A DNA stretch of 64,000 nt from Streptomyces gilvus (GTDB lineage: Bacteria > Actinomycetota > Actinomycetes > Streptomycetales > Streptomycetaceae), in the NCBI RefSeq assembly GCF_022513565.1, contig NZ_JAKWBE010000012.1:1-64000 (forward strand), read 5' to 3'. The position numbers and the translations under genes were made by a program. This document shows positions 8,321-19,535 of the stretch, one piece after another. Under the pieces are notes generated by a model. That model saw nothing but the letters and a program-made list of their open reading frames with translations. It did no database searches and was not told where the DNA came from. Position 1 is the stretch's first letter; each line of letters starts with the position of its first letter.

Positions 8321-9136
8321 GTGGCAGGAGTCGCACGTCGCCGTCTGGACGCCGAACTGGTGCGCCGCAAGCTCGCGCGCTCGCGCGAGCACGCCGGGCA
8401 GCTGATCGCGGCCGGGCGGGTCATCGTCGGCAAGACCGTCGCGACCAAGCCGGCCACCCAGGTGGAGACCGCCGCGGCGATCGTCGTCCAGGCCGACGAC
8501 AACGACCCCGACTACGTCTCGCGCGGCGGGCACAAGCTCGCGGGCGCCCTGCGGGCGTTCGTGCCGCGGGGGCTCGCCGTCGAGGGGCGGCGGGCGCTGG
8601 ACGCCGGCGCCTCCACCGGCGGCTTCACGGATGTGCTGCTGCGCTCGGGGGCCGCGCACGTCGTCGCCGTCGACGTCGGCTACGGACAACTCGCGTGGAC
8701 TCTGCGGAGCGATGAACGCGTCACCGTCAAGGACCGTACGAACGTACGCGAGTTGACGCTCGAAGCGATCGATGGGGAGCCTGTGGATCTTGTCGTGGGG
8801 GATCTGTCCTTCATCCCGCTCGGCCTGGTACTGCCCGCCCTGGTGCGGTGTGTGAAGCCGGATGCCGATCTGGTGATGATGGTCAAGCCGCAGTTCGAGG
8901 TGGGGAAGGAACGGCTGGGTAGTGGGGGAGTGGTCCGCAGTCCGCAGTTGCGGGCGGAGGCGGTACGGGGTGTGGCCCACAGGGCGTGGGAACTCGGGCT
9001 CGGGGTGAAGGGTGTCACGGCCAGTCCGCTGCCCGGACCCTCCGGGAACGTCGAGTACTTTCTGTGGCTGCGGGCCGGAGCACCCGAACTGGACCCGGCC
9101 GACGTCGATCGTGCAGTTGCGGAGGGGCCGCGTTGA
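8321..9136 (+). CDS. tlyA: TlyA family rRNA 2'-O-methyltransferase
   Basis: The 271-residue protein has an N-terminal S4 RNA-binding domain (RRRLDAELVRRKLARSREHAGQLI...) followed by an FtsJ-like Rossmann domain with SAM motif LDAGASTGGFTDVLL and VDVGYGQLAW. TlyA enzymes methylate cytidine 2'-OH in 16S and/or 23S rRNA and affect capreomycin sensitivity. GTG 8321 gives the usual length of about 270 residues and has AGGAG at 8305-8309; an ATG at 8297 overlaps the previous gene and is less likely. The stop overlaps the nadK start (TTGA), giving a tlyA-nadK-recN operon as in mycobacteria. Confidence 0.93.
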   Translation: MAGVARRRLDAELVRRKLARSREHAGQLIAAGRVIVGKTVATKPATQVETAAAIVVQADDNDPDYVSRGGHKLAGALRAFVPRGLAVEGRRALDAGASTGGFTDVLLRSGAAHVVAVDVGYGQLAWTLRSDERVTVKDRTNVRELTLEAIDGEPVDLVVGDLSFIPLGLVLPALVRCVKPDADLVMMVKPQFEVGKERLGSGGVVRSPQLRAEAVRGVAHRAWELGLGVKGVTASPLPGPSGNVEYFLWLRAGAPELDPADVDRAVAEGPR

Positions 9137-10038
9137 CACAGAACCGAGCTCGTACGGTTTTCCTGCTCGCCCACACGGGACGGCCGGCGGCCATCCGCAG
9201 CGCCGAGCTGGTCGTGAAGGGGCTGCTGCGCGAGGGGATCGGGGTACGGGTCCTGGAGTACGAGGCCGCCGACCTGCCGCTGCCGGAGGAGGTGGAGCTG
9301 GTCAAGGAGGCCACCGCCCAGTGCCTGGAGGGGTGTGAGCTGCTGATCGTGCTCGGCGGCGACGGGACGCTGCTGCGGGGTGCCGAGTTCGCTCGCGCGT
9401 CCGGGGTGCCGATGCTGGGCGTCAACCTCGGGAGCGTGGGGTTCCTCGCGGAGGCCGAGCGGGACGACCTCGACAAGGTCGTCGACCGGGTGGTGTCCAA
9501 GTCGTACGAGGTCGAGGAGCGGATGACCGTCGACGTCGTCGTGCACCGCAACGGGGACATCGTCCACACCGACTGGGCGCTGAACGAGGCGGCCGTGCAG
9601 AAGGCCGGGGCCGAGAAGCTGCTGGAGGTCGTCCTCGAGATCGACGGGCGGCCGGTCACGGGGTTCGGCTGCGACGGGATCGTGCTGTCCACGCCCACCG
9701 GCTCGACGGCCTACGCGTTCTCGGCGGGCGGGCCCGTGGTGTGGCCCGAGGTCGAGGCGCTGCTGATGGTGCCGATCTCCGCGCACGCGCTGTTCGCGAA
9801 GCCGCTGGTGACCTCGCCCAACTCCGTGCTCGCCGTCGAGCTGCTGCCCCACATTCCGCCGGGTGTGCTGTGGTGCGACGGGCGGCGGACCTTCGAGCTG
9901 CCGCCGGGGGCACGGGTGGAGGTGCGGCGGGGCGCGGTGCCGGTGCGGCTGGCCCGGCTGCATCACGCGTCCTTCACCGACCGGCTGGTGGCGAAGTTCG
10001 CCCTGCCGGTTTCCGGATGGCGAGGAGCGCCGCACTGA
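9133..10038 (+). CDS. nadK: NAD kinase
   Basis: The 301-residue enzyme phosphorylates NAD to NADP. The GGDGTLLRGAEFA motif (about residues 73-85), the NLGSVGFLAE motif, the NEAAVQK segment and DGIVLSTPTGSTAYAFSAGGP are diagnostic of the family. TTG 9133 is the only start that keeps the family length; it overlaps the tlyA stop and has a GGAGGGG ribosome site at 9121-9127. Transcribed with tlyA and recN. Confidence 0.95.
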   Translation: MTQNRARTVFLLAHTGRPAAIRSAELVVKGLLREGIGVRVLEYEAADLPLPEEVELVKEATAQCLEGCELLIVLGGDGTLLRGAEFARASGVPMLGVNLGSVGFLAEAERDDLDKVVDRVVSKSYEVEERMTVDVVVHRNGDIVHTDWALNEAAVQKAGAEKLLEVVLEIDGRPVTGFGCDGIVLSTPTGSTAYAFSAGGPVVWPEVEALLMVPISAHALFAKPLVTSPNSVLAVELLPHIPPGVLWCDGRRTFELPPGARVEVRRGAVPVRLARLHHASFTDRLVAKFALPVSGWRGAPH

Positions 10039-10113
10039 CCCCCGGGGACATCCACTCGCCCGAGTGACAGGGTGCCTCGCGTATCTCCGCCCCTACCTCG
10101 TAAGGTCGTAGCC

Positions 10114-11844
10114 GTGCTGGAAGAGATGCGGATACGGTCGCTCGGCGTCATCGACGACGCGGTCGTCGAGCTGTCGCCCGGGTTCACCGCCGTCACCGGT
10201 GAGACGGGTGCGGGCAAGACCATGGTCGTCACCAGTCTCGGGCTGCTGCTCGGCGGCCGGGCGGACGCGGCGCTGGTGCGGATCGGGGCCGAGAAGGCCG
10301 TCGTCGAGGGGCGGATCACCGTGCCCGCGGACGCCTCCGCCGTGGTGCGGGCCGAGGATGCCGGGGCCGAGCTCGACGACGGGGCCCTGTTGATCAGCCG
10401 TACCGTTTCCGCCGAGGGGCGGTCGCGGGCGCACGTGGGCGGGCGGAGCGTGCCGGTGGGGCTGCTCGCCGACCTCGCCGACGACCTGGTGGCCGTGCAC
10501 GGCCAGACCGACCAGCAGGGACTGCTGAAGCTGTCCCGGCAGCGGCAGGCGCTCGACCGGTACGCCGGTGAGGCCGTGGCCGGGCCGCTCGCCAAGTACG
10601 GCGAGGCCTACCGCCGGCTGCGGGCCGTCTCCGTCGAGCTGGAGGAGATCGTCACGCGCGCGCGTGAGCGGGTCCAGGAGGCCGACATGCTGCGCTACGG
10701 CCTCGAGGAGATCGCCGGGGTCGAGCCGCGGGCCGGGGAGGACGTCGAGCTGGCCGAGGAGGCCGAGCGGCTCGGGCACGCGGAGGCGCTGTCGTCCGCC
10801 GCAACGGCCGCGCACGCCGCCCTCGCCGGGAACCCCGAGGACCCCGAGGGCATCGACGCCGCCACACTCGTCGCGGGGGCCCAGCGGGCACTGGACGCCG
10901 TGCGGTCGCACGATCCCGCGCTGGCCGCGCTCGCCGACCGGATCGGGGAGATCGGGATCCTCCTGGGCGACGTGGCCGGGGAGTTGGCCGGGTACGCCGA
11001 CGACCTGGACGCGGATCCCCTGCGGCTGGCGGCCGTTGAGGAACGGCGGGCCGCGCTCACGGGGTTGACCCGGAAGTACGGCGAGGACGTCAACGCCGTG
11101 CTGGCGTGGGCCGAGCGGAGCGCGGCACGGCTGACCGAACTGGACGGTGACGACGAGCGGATCGACGAGCTCACCGCGGAGCGGGACGCGCTGCGCTCCG
11201 AACTGGGCGGGCTGGCGCAGGCTTTGACGGACGCGCGGACGGAGGCCGCCGAGCGGTTCGCCGCGGCCGTCACCGCGGAGCTGGCCTCGCTCGCCATGCC
11301 GCACGCACGCGTGTCGTTCGAGATCCGGCAGACCGAGGATCCCGAGGGCGTGGAGGTCGGCGGGCGCGCGGTCGCCTACGGGCCCTCCGGTGCCGACGAG
11401 GTCGAGCTGCTGCTCGCCCCGCATCCGGGGGCGCCGCCGCGGCCCATCGCCAAGGGGGCGTCCGGTGGTGAGCTCTCGCGCGTGATGCTCGCCGTCGAGG
11501 TCGTCTTCGCGGGGACGGATCCGGTGCCGACGTACCTCTTCGACGAGGTCGACGCCGGTGTCGGCGGCAAGGCGGCCGTCGAGATCGGGCGGCGGCTCGC
11601 CAAGCTCGCCAGGACCGCGCAGGTCGTCGTCGTGACCCACCTCCCGCAGGTCGCCGCCTTCGCCGACCGGCAGTTGCTGGTCGAGAAGACCGACGACGGG
11701 TCCGTGACCCGCTCCGGCGTGAAGGTGCTGGAGGGCGAGGAGCGGGTCCGGGAGCTGTCCCGGATGCTCGCCGGGCAGGAGGACTCCGAGACGGCCCGGG
11801 CCCACGCGGAGGAACTGCTGGCCACGGCTCGCGCGGACGTGTAG
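10114..11844 (+). CDS. recN: DNA repair protein RecN
   Basis: The 576-residue SMC-like ATPase acts early in double-strand-break repair. Walker A GETGAGKT is at residues 29-36, a long coiled coil with several heptads fills the middle (about residues 150-380), and the C-terminal half carries the ABC signature SGGELSRVMLA, Walker B TYLFDEVDAGVGG and VVVTHLPQVAAFAD. GTG 10114 has AAGG eight bases upstream; the ATG at 10126 is an alternative giving 572 residues. It ends the tlyA-nadK-recN set, 75 bp after nadK. Confidence 0.95.
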   Translation: MLEEMRIRSLGVIDDAVVELSPGFTAVTGETGAGKTMVVTSLGLLLGGRADAALVRIGAEKAVVEGRITVPADASAVVRAEDAGAELDDGALLISRTVSAEGRSRAHVGGRSVPVGLLADLADDLVAVHGQTDQQGLLKLSRQRQALDRYAGEAVAGPLAKYGEAYRRLRAVSVELEEIVTRARERVQEADMLRYGLEEIAGVEPRAGEDVELAEEAERLGHAEALSSAATAAHAALAGNPEDPEGIDAATLVAGAQRALDAVRSHDPALAALADRIGEIGILLGDVAGELAGYADDLDADPLRLAAVEERRAALTGLTRKYGEDVNAVLAWAERSAARLTELDGDDERIDELTAERDALRSELGGLAQALTDARTEAAERFAAAVTAELASLAMPHARVSFEIRQTEDPEGVEVGGRAVAYGPSGADEVELLLAPHPGAPPRPIAKGASGGELSRVMLAVEVVFAGTDPVPTYLFDEVDAGVGGKAAVEIGRRLAKLARTAQVVVVTHLPQVAAFADRQLLVEKTDDGSVTRSGVKVLEGEERVRELSRMLAGQEDSETARAHAEELLATARADV

Positions 11845-12168
11845 CCACCGACCGGGGTGAGTCTCATCACGCGGTCCGGCGGCGGCCGTTGGGGCGGGGC
11901 GAGTGGCCGGTGAGGCCGGTGGTACGCCAGGGGCGCCTGTGCCGTCCGTCCGCACCAACCCTCCACCGGACCGTCGCCCAACCGCCCCCTTCTCACTCGT
12001 GTGAGTGACCCGGCCCCGCTCCCCGGAGCCTCCGCGGTGCCGGAACACCCGTACGTGCTGGCATCCTTGAGTTGGTACGTGGAGGAAACAGCGCGGTACA
12101 CCCCCACCGCCCGGTCCTTCTGTACCTTCTTCGTGACCGCCCGACGCCGAACCAGGAGCCCCGGCCAC
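11845..12168. other. Intergenic region after recN
   Basis: This 324-bp stretch has no supported gene. One short palindrome, TCACTC-GTGT-GAGTGA (11993-12008), could be an operator for the downstream glycosyltransferase. A GTG at 12001 opens an in-frame extension, but it sits inside the palindrome and has no ribosome site. No clear recN terminator is seen. Confidence 0.5.
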
Positions 12169-13305
12169 GTGAGCCCCGTCAGCACCCCTACGCCGCACGG
12201 TCAGTCGTCGCTGCGCACCGTGCAGGTGCTGGGCGGGGGCAACGCCGGAAGCAGCGCGCATGTGCGCTCGCTGGCCTCCGGGCTCGTCGCGAGGGGCGTG
12301 CGGGTGACGGTGTGCGCCCCCGTCGAGGCCGATCACCTCTACGACTTCACGAACGTCGGCGCCGAACACGTGCACGTGCCCCGCAGCAGCGACCCGGGGT
12401 CCGTGGCCGTGCTGCGGGAGGCCTGCAGGGACGCCGATCTGGTGCACGCCCATGGCCTGCACGCCTCCTTCCGGGCCGCCCTCGCGCTCAGTGGACGGCG
12501 CACCCCGCTGGTCGTCACCTGGCACAACCATGCGCGGGCCGAGGGCGCCCGGGCCCATCTGCTGCGCCTGCTGGAGCGGCGGGTGGTGAAGGCGGCCACC
12601 GTGGTGCTCGGCACGAGCTCGGACCTCGTGGACCGCGCCCGCCGGACCGGAGCGCGCGACGCACGACTCGCGGCCGTGGCGCTGCCCGGTCGGCGCGGCA
12701 CCGCCGAGTACGACGACCCGGAGCGGCTCGGCTCCAAGATCCGGGCCGAACTCGGCGCCACCGGACGTCCGTTGCTGATGGCCGTCGGTTCGCTCGACCG
12801 GCACCGCGGTTACGACACCCTCCTGGACGCCACCCGCGCCTGGTGCCGCCTCGACCCCGTGCCGCTCGTCGTCATCGCCGGCGAAGGCCCGCTGCGGGGC
12901 GTGCTGCAGCGCCGTATCGAGGACGAGGAGCTGCCCGTACGGCTCCTCGGGCGGCGCGACGACGCGAGCGAACTGCTCACCGCCGCCGATGTCGCGCTTC
13001 TGCCCAGCAGTTGGGAGTCCCGCTCCGTGCTCGCGCAGGAAGCCCTGCACGCGCGTGTGCCGCTCGTCGCGACCCGCGTGGGAGGCGTCCCCGAACTCGT
13101 CGGCGACGCCGCGGAACTCGTCCCGTACGGCGACGCGAAGGCCCTCGCCGACGCCGTCACCCGGCTCCTCACCGACCCAGCCCGACGCGAGTTCCTGAAG
13201 GACCGGGGCACCCGGCAGGCCGCCACCTGGCCGACCGAGGACGAGACGGTCGCCCAAGTACTGAGCGTCTACGACGAGTTGACCCAGCCCCGGCCCCTGA
13301 TCTAG
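12169..13305 (+). CDS. GT4 family glycosyltransferase
   Basis: The 378-residue protein has the GT-B fold pattern of retaining family 4 enzymes: N-terminal LGGGNAGSSAHVRSLASGL, ADLVHAHGLHA in the middle, GSLDRHRGYDTLLDA opening the donor domain, and the EX7E-like region around PSSWESRSVLAQEALHARVPLVATRVGGVPELVGD. The sugar donor and acceptor are unknown. GTG 12169 has AGGAG at 12154-12158. The stop TAG overlaps the convergent PucR gene stop by four bases (13302-13305). Confidence 0.88.
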   Translation: MSPVSTPTPHGQSSLRTVQVLGGGNAGSSAHVRSLASGLVARGVRVTVCAPVEADHLYDFTNVGAEHVHVPRSSDPGSVAVLREACRDADLVHAHGLHASFRAALALSGRRTPLVVTWHNHARAEGARAHLLRLLERRVVKAATVVLGTSSDLVDRARRTGARDARLAAVALPGRRGTAEYDDPERLGSKIRAELGATGRPLLMAVGSLDRHRGYDTLLDATRAWCRLDPVPLVVIAGEGPLRGVLQRRIEDEELPVRLLGRRDDASELLTAADVALLPSSWESRSVLAQEALHARVPLVATRVGGVPELVGDAAELVPYGDAKALADAVTRLLTDPARREFLKDRGTRQAATWPTEDETVAQVLSVYDELTQPRPLI

Positions 13306-14942
13306 GACACGTGCCGACGGGCTCTCAGTGCCAGGCTCAGCGCCAGCACGGTCTGCGGGTCTTCGAGGTCCGTGCCCAGCAACTCGCCGATGCGGGCGAG
13401 ACGGTTGTAGAGCGTCTGCCGGTTGAGGTGGAGCTCGCGGGCCGTCTCCGCCTTGCGGCCCGCGTGCGCCAGGTACGTCTGCAGGGTGGGCAGCAGGGGC
13501 GGGCGGGAGCGGTCGTCGTGGTCGCGCAGGGGGCCGATCGCGCGGTCGACGAACGCCGCCAGGTCGGGGTGGTCCCGCAGTCGCCACAGCAGAAGGTCGA
13601 TGTCGAGGCGGCGGGCGTCGTACCAGGGGCGGTCCGTCAGGCCCTGCGCCGCCGTCGCCGTCTCCGCCGCGTGCCGCAGCCCCGCCGACGCCGCCGCCCA
13701 CCCGCCGGCGACGCCCACGACCACCACCGGCGGCTGCGCCCCCGGCCGTTGCATGCCGGCCCGCTCCACCCCGGCCCGCAGCGCCGCCGCCACCCGGTCC
13801 GCGACCGCCGGCCGCTCCGACTCCGACCGCAGGCCCAGCAGGACGAGGACCCGGCCCTCGACGGGCCGTACACCCAGCAGCACCGGCACCCCCACCGAGG
13901 CCAGCTCCTCGGAGACGGCACGCGCCAGCACCGCCCAGCCGCCCCCGGGCGACAGGGCGTCCCCGAGCCGCATGACGACCGGCAGCAGCGGGCTCTTTCC
14001 GGGTTTGAAGCCCAGCACGCGCGCCTGCGCGGGCGCGTCCTCGGCGGTGATACGGCCCTCGGCGAGGTCGGTCAGGAAGTCGCCGCGCCCGCGGGCCGCC
14101 AGCTCCTCCTCCTGCCGGGCCTGCATCAGCACCACGGCGAGGATGCCCGCGGCCCGCTCGGCCGCCATCCGGTGCACCGGGCCCAGCGGGGCCCGTACGG
14201 GCAGCAGCACCAGCCGTGCCCGCACCGAACCGGTGCCCGCGCCGCCCCCCGGCACGTCCACCAGCACGGAGCCGGCCGGCGGAGCGTCCTTGTGCTGGCC
14301 CCGCAGCCCCTCCCACACCTGGAGCGGGTCAGCGCCCTCGGGGCCCTCCCCGGCGGCGTACAGGAGCTGGCCGTCGGGTGTCTCCAGGAAGACCGGGTTG
14401 CCGCCGAAGCCGGCCAGGATGCCGAGCACCTGCGGCACCCCGCCGCCGCCCAGCAGGGCCTCCGTACAGCGGCGGTGCACCTCCTCGGCCCGCTGGAGCA
14501 GCGCGTAGTGGCCGTTGACGATCTCGGTGTGGATCTCCTCGGTCACCGCCACGAAGGGCACCTCACGGTGCAGCTGGACCAGCGGGAGACCGGCCGCGCG
14601 TGCCGTGTCGACGAGGGCCGCGGGCAGCCGGGTGAAGCGCGGGCCCAGCTCGACGACGAGGGCGGCGATGCCGCGTTCGGCCAGGGTGCGGACGAACACG
14701 CGCTGGTAGGCCGGGCGGGTGCCGAGCCCGTAGCCGGTGGTCAGCAGCAGCTCGCCGCCCTTGAGCAGCGAGGCGATGTTGGGCACCTCGCCCGCGTGCA
14801 CCCAGCGCACGGTGCGCTGCAGCCGGTCGGCGCCCGCCAGCACCTCGGGCAGCCCGCTGCGCAGCCCGGGCAGCTCCAGCGCCCGCTGAACGGTGATGCC
14901 GGCGCCCTGCGTGGCGATTCCGCTGTCCGTACCGCTGTCCAT
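13302..14942 (-). CDS. PucR family transcriptional regulator
   Basis: The 546-residue protein has the PucR/CdaR layout: an N-terminal PucR ligand domain (LELPGLRSGLPEVLAGADRLQRTVRWVH, typical opening), a poorly conserved GGDEF-like middle, and a C-terminal helix-turn-helix (ETARELHLNRQTLYNRLARI, about residues 490-510). These proteins usually activate catabolic genes in response to small metabolites, often purine or amino-acid degradation. The target here is unknown; the nearest candidate divergent partner is separated by the tandem repeat array. ATG 14942 is used although its ribosome site is weak. Confidence 0.9.
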   Translation of the reverse strand: MDSGTDSGIATQGAGITVQRALELPGLRSGLPEVLAGADRLQRTVRWVHAGEVPNIASLLKGGELLLTTGYGLGTRPAYQRVFVRTLAERGIAALVVELGPRFTRLPAALVDTARAAGLPLVQLHREVPFVAVTEEIHTEIVNGHYALLQRAEEVHRRCTEALLGGGGVPQVLGILAGFGGNPVFLETPDGQLLYAAGEGPEGADPLQVWEGLRGQHKDAPPAGSVLVDVPGGGAGTGSVRARLVLLPVRAPLGPVHRMAAERAAGILAVVLMQARQEEELAARGRGDFLTDLAEGRITAEDAPAQARVLGFKPGKSPLLPVVMRLGDALSPGGGWAVLARAVSEELASVGVPVLLGVRPVEGRVLVLLGLRSESERPAVADRVAAALRAGVERAGMQRPGAQPPVVVVGVAGGWAAASAGLRHAAETATAAQGLTDRPWYDARRLDIDLLLWRLRDHPDLAAFVDRAIGPLRDHDDRSRPPLLPTLQTYLAHAGRKAETARELHLNRQTLYNRLARIGELLGTDLEDPQTVLALSLALRARRHVS

Positions 14943-15011
14943 AGCCGGACGCTACCTGCGCGGATGCCGCCAGGACAGCTCAGGGCCGACACGAGCGCCC
15001 CCGGTCGGCGC

Positions 15012-15510
15012 GGGGCTGTGTCGATGTGCGGCTAGGCCGCGGGCGCGACCGGTGAGGGCGGTGCCGCGGAGGGCGATGTTCTCCGCGGCTTCTCCGGCGG
15101 AGCGGCTACGGCAGCGACCCGGGGCGCGGGGCTGTGTCGATGTGCGGCTCGGCCGTGAGGTGCGACCGGCGAGGGCGGCGCCGCGGAGGGCGATGTCCTG
15201 CGCGGCTTCTCCTGCGCAGCGGCTGCGGCAGCGGCCGCCGGTCGGCGGGGCTGCGTCGATATGCGGCTCGGCCGTGAGGTGCGACCGGCGAGGGCGGCAC
15301 CGCGGAGGGCGATGTCCTGCGCGGCTTCTCCTGCGCAGCGGCTGCGGCAGCGGCCGCCGGTCGGCGGGGCTGCGTCGATATGCGGCTCCGTCGTGAGGTG
15401 CGACCGGCGAGGGCGGCGCCGCGGAGGGCGATGTCCTCCGCGAGTTCCTCGGCGGAGCGGCTGCGGCAGCGGCCGCCGACCGACCAGGGCTGCGTCGATA
15501 TGCGGCTGCG
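15012..15510. repeat. Tandem array of about 119-bp units with a conserved hairpin
   Basis: Four full units begin at 15012, 15128, 15247 and 15366 (lengths 116, 119, 119 and 120), with a partial fifth from 15486. Each unit holds a hairpin: CTCCGC/GCGGAG in unit 1 (15081-15086, 15097-15102) and unit 4 (15436-15441, 15452-15457), and CTGCGC/GCGCAG in units 2 (15198-15203, 15214-15219) and 3 (15317-15322, 15333-15338). The third base pair changes from C-G to G-C on both sides, and an inner GG/CC or GAG/CTC stem with a one-base bulge is kept. Frames through it do not resemble known proteins. It fills the gap between the PucR and GH15 genes. Confidence 0.9.
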
Positions 15511-15583
15511 CCTCACCGATGCCACCGGTCACGACGGCGCCGCGGACGACCGGCGGCACAGCGTGGGACTTCCAGCGGAGCGT

Positions 15584-17386
15584 TCAGCCGCCGTACGCGC
15601 CCGACGCCGTCAGGCGCAGGGCCGTGTCGATGAGGGGGACGTGGCTGAAGGCCTGGGGGAAGTTGCCCACCTGGCGCTTGAGACGCGGGTCCCACTCCTC
15701 GGCGAGCAGCCCGAGGTCGTTGCGGAGCGAGAGGAGCTTTTCGAACAGCTTCCTCGCCTCGTCCACGCGGCCGATCATCGCCAGGTCGTCGGCCATCCAG
15801 AACGAGCAGGCCAGGAAGGCCCCCTCGTCGCCGGGCAGACCGTCGACGCCCTCGCTGTCGCCCTCCGTCGGGTAGCGCAGGATGAAGCCGTCCGGGGTCG
15901 ACAGCTCGCGCTGGATGGCCTCGATGGTGCCGATGACGCGCTTGTCGTCGGGCGGCAGGAAGCCCATCTGCGGGATCAGCAGCAGCGAGGCGTCCAGCTC
16001 CTTGGAGCCGTACGACTGCGTGAAGGTGTTGCGCTCCTTGTCGTAACCCTTTTCGCACACGTCCCGGTGGATCTCGTCGCGCAGCTCCCTCCAGCGCTCC
16101 AGCGGACCGTCCGCGTCGCCGGACTCGATGAGCTTGATGGTGCGGTCGACGGCGACCCAGGCCATGACCTTGGAGTGCACGAAGTGCCGGCGCGGGCCGC
16201 GCACCTCCCAGATGCCCTCGTCCGGCTCGTCCCAGTGCTGCTCCAGGTAGCGGATCAGCTTCAGCTGCAGGAGGGAGGCGTAGTCGCTGCGGGCCAGACC
16301 CGTCATGTGGCCGAGGTGCAGGGCCTCGGTGACCTCGCCGTACACGTCGAGCTGGAGCTGGTGGGCGGCGCCGTTGCCGACGCGCACCGGCGCCGAGTTC
16401 TCGTAGCCGGGCAGCCAGTCCAGCTCCGCCTCGCCCAGTTCGCGCTCGCCCGCGATGCCGTACATGATCTGCAGGTTCTCGGGGTCGCCGGCCACCGCCC
16501 GCAGGAGCCACTCGCGCCAGGCGCGGGCCTCCTCGCGGTAACCGGTGCGCAGCAGCGAGGACAGGGTGATGGCCGCGTCACGGAGCCAGGTGTAGCGGTA
16601 GTCCCAGTTGCGGACGCCGCCGATGTCCTCCGGCAGGGAGGTCGTCGGCGCGGCGACGATGCCGCCGGTCGGGGCGTACGTCAGCGCCTTCAGGGTGATC
16701 AGCGAGCGGATCACCGCCTCGCGGTAGGGGCCGTGGTACGTACAGTGCTCGACCCACTCCCGCCAGAAGTCCTCCGTCGCCTCCAGCGAGGCCTCCGGCT
16801 CCGGCAGCGGCGGGGGCTCCTTGTGCGAGGGCTGCCAGGAGATGGTGAAGGCGATCCGGTCACCGGGGGCGACCGTGAAGTCCGAGTACGTCGTCAGCGA
16901 CTTGCCGTAGGTCTCGCACTCGGTGTCGTACCAGACCGAGTCGGGGCCCGCGACGGCGACCGTGCGGCCGTCGTGCTTGTGGACCCAGGGCACGACACGG
17001 CCGTACGAGAAACGCATGCGCAGGGCCGAGCGCATGGGGACGCGGCCCGAGACGCCCTCGACGATCCGGATCAGCTGCGGGGCGCCGTCACGCGGCGGCA
17101 TGAAATCCGTCACTCGGACCGTGCCGCGCGGGGTGTCCCACTCGGATTCCAGGATCAGCGAGTCGCCGCGGTAGCTTCGCCGGGCCGCCCGCGGGGGCTG
17201 GGCGTCGGAGGCGTGGGCGGGGCCCAGCCGCCAGAAGCCGTGCTCCTCGGTGCCCAGCAGACCGGCGAAGATGGCATGCGAGTCGAAGCGGGGCAGGCAC
17301 AGCCAGTCCACCGTGCCGTCCCGGCAGACCAGGGCAGCGGTCTGCATGTCTCCGATGAGTGCGTAGTCTTCGATGCGCCCGGCCAC
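15584..17386 (-). CDS. Glycoside hydrolase family 15 protein (trehalase/glucoamylase-like)
   Basis: The 600-residue protein begins AGRIEDYALIGDMQTAALV, the standard opening of actinobacterial GH15 enzymes, followed by GTVDWLCLPRFDS, the (alpha/alpha)6 barrel motif NWDYRYTWLRDAA and the second acidic motif LLAEEWDPRLKRQVGNFPQA. Related mycobacterial and Streptomyces enzymes hydrolyse trehalose; glucoamylase activity is the alternative. No signal peptide, so cytoplasmic. GTG 17386 has GGAG six bases upstream; an in-frame GTG at 17410 is the other candidate. Runs divergently from pyrG. Confidence 0.88.
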   Translation of the reverse strand: MAGRIEDYALIGDMQTAALVCRDGTVDWLCLPRFDSHAIFAGLLGTEEHGFWRLGPAHASDAQPPRAARRSYRGDSLILESEWDTPRGTVRVTDFMPPRDGAPQLIRIVEGVSGRVPMRSALRMRFSYGRVVPWVHKHDGRTVAVAGPDSVWYDTECETYGKSLTTYSDFTVAPGDRIAFTISWQPSHKEPPPLPEPEASLEATEDFWREWVEHCTYHGPYREAVIRSLITLKALTYAPTGGIVAAPTTSLPEDIGGVRNWDYRYTWLRDAAITLSSLLRTGYREEARAWREWLLRAVAGDPENLQIMYGIAGERELGEAELDWLPGYENSAPVRVGNGAAHQLQLDVYGEVTEALHLGHMTGLARSDYASLLQLKLIRYLEQHWDEPDEGIWEVRGPRRHFVHSKVMAWVAVDRTIKLIESGDADGPLERWRELRDEIHRDVCEKGYDKERNTFTQSYGSKELDASLLLIPQMGFLPPDDKRVIGTIEAIQRELSTPDGFILRYPTEGDSEGVDGLPGDEGAFLACSFWMADDLAMIGRVDEARKLFEKLLSLRNDLGLLAEEWDPRLKRQVGNFPQAFSHVPLIDTALRLTASGAYGG

Positions 17387-17849
17387 GTGCAACTCCAGTC
17401 GAACGGCCACGTCACCCCCAGCAGGGGGCTGTCGCTATTGCGGTCAAGGGGTCGTTGTATTGCGTCGTTGAGCGGTGAAGCAAAGCAGTCGTGCCTGCCG
17501 TGTGGCAAAACGACGATTGATGCTCAACGAACTGACGAGCTCTCGTTGTTCCGGTCATCACGTGCGGGGGTGGTGACGTGTATCCGGCCGGGCTCGGCAG
17601 CGAGTGTCCGAGCAGGATACGACGCACGTAGATGATCTGTGTGCCGCTCCCGGCAACCGGGATCCGCCGAACGGGTGAGCAACCGTCGGGAAACAGTGGA
17701 AGGCGTGCACGTCCGTGGCGGTCCGTGTGCGGAGCGTGGCCGGAAGCCGTCGGCCGCGGTCGCTGATACCCTGGTAGCCCGTGGACCGGTGGGCGAGAAA
17801 ACCCCGGAACCGCAACCCAGACCGCGACCACGGGAGCCCCCTCTTGGCC
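17387..17849. other. Divergent promoter region of GH15 and pyrG
   Basis: A non-coding stretch of about 460 bp. It contains a spaced inverted repeat TCGTTGAGC (17465-17473) and GCTCAACGA (17522-17530), and a second imperfect one around 17555-17580 (GTCATCAC and GTGGTGAC). A -10-like TACCCT at 17767-17772 lies about 80 bp before the pyrG ATG. No pyrimidine-type leader or attenuator is recognisable here. Confidence 0.45.
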
Positions 17850-19517
<1,668 letters not shown>

Positions 19518-19535
19518 CACAACAGTTGTACGGTG

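Noticed and set aside
12001..12168. N-terminal extension of the glycosyltransferase from GTG 12001
   Set aside because: No ribosome site, start lies in a palindrome, and family proteins begin near 12169.
10093..14316. A 1407-residue open frame on the minus strand across recN and the glycosyltransferase
   Set aside because: It is antisense to two well-supported genes and has shadow-like composition (Gly/Arg/Pro bias). High GC keeps antisense frames open.
15012..15510. CRISPR array
   Set aside because: Units are contiguous and nearly identical at about 119 bp, without short repeats separating unique spacers, and no cas genes are present.
15032..15559. A 175-residue minus-strand frame in the tandem array
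   Set aside because: Pro/Arg/Ala-rich repeat translation, no ribosome site, and the covarying hairpin argues for non-coding function.
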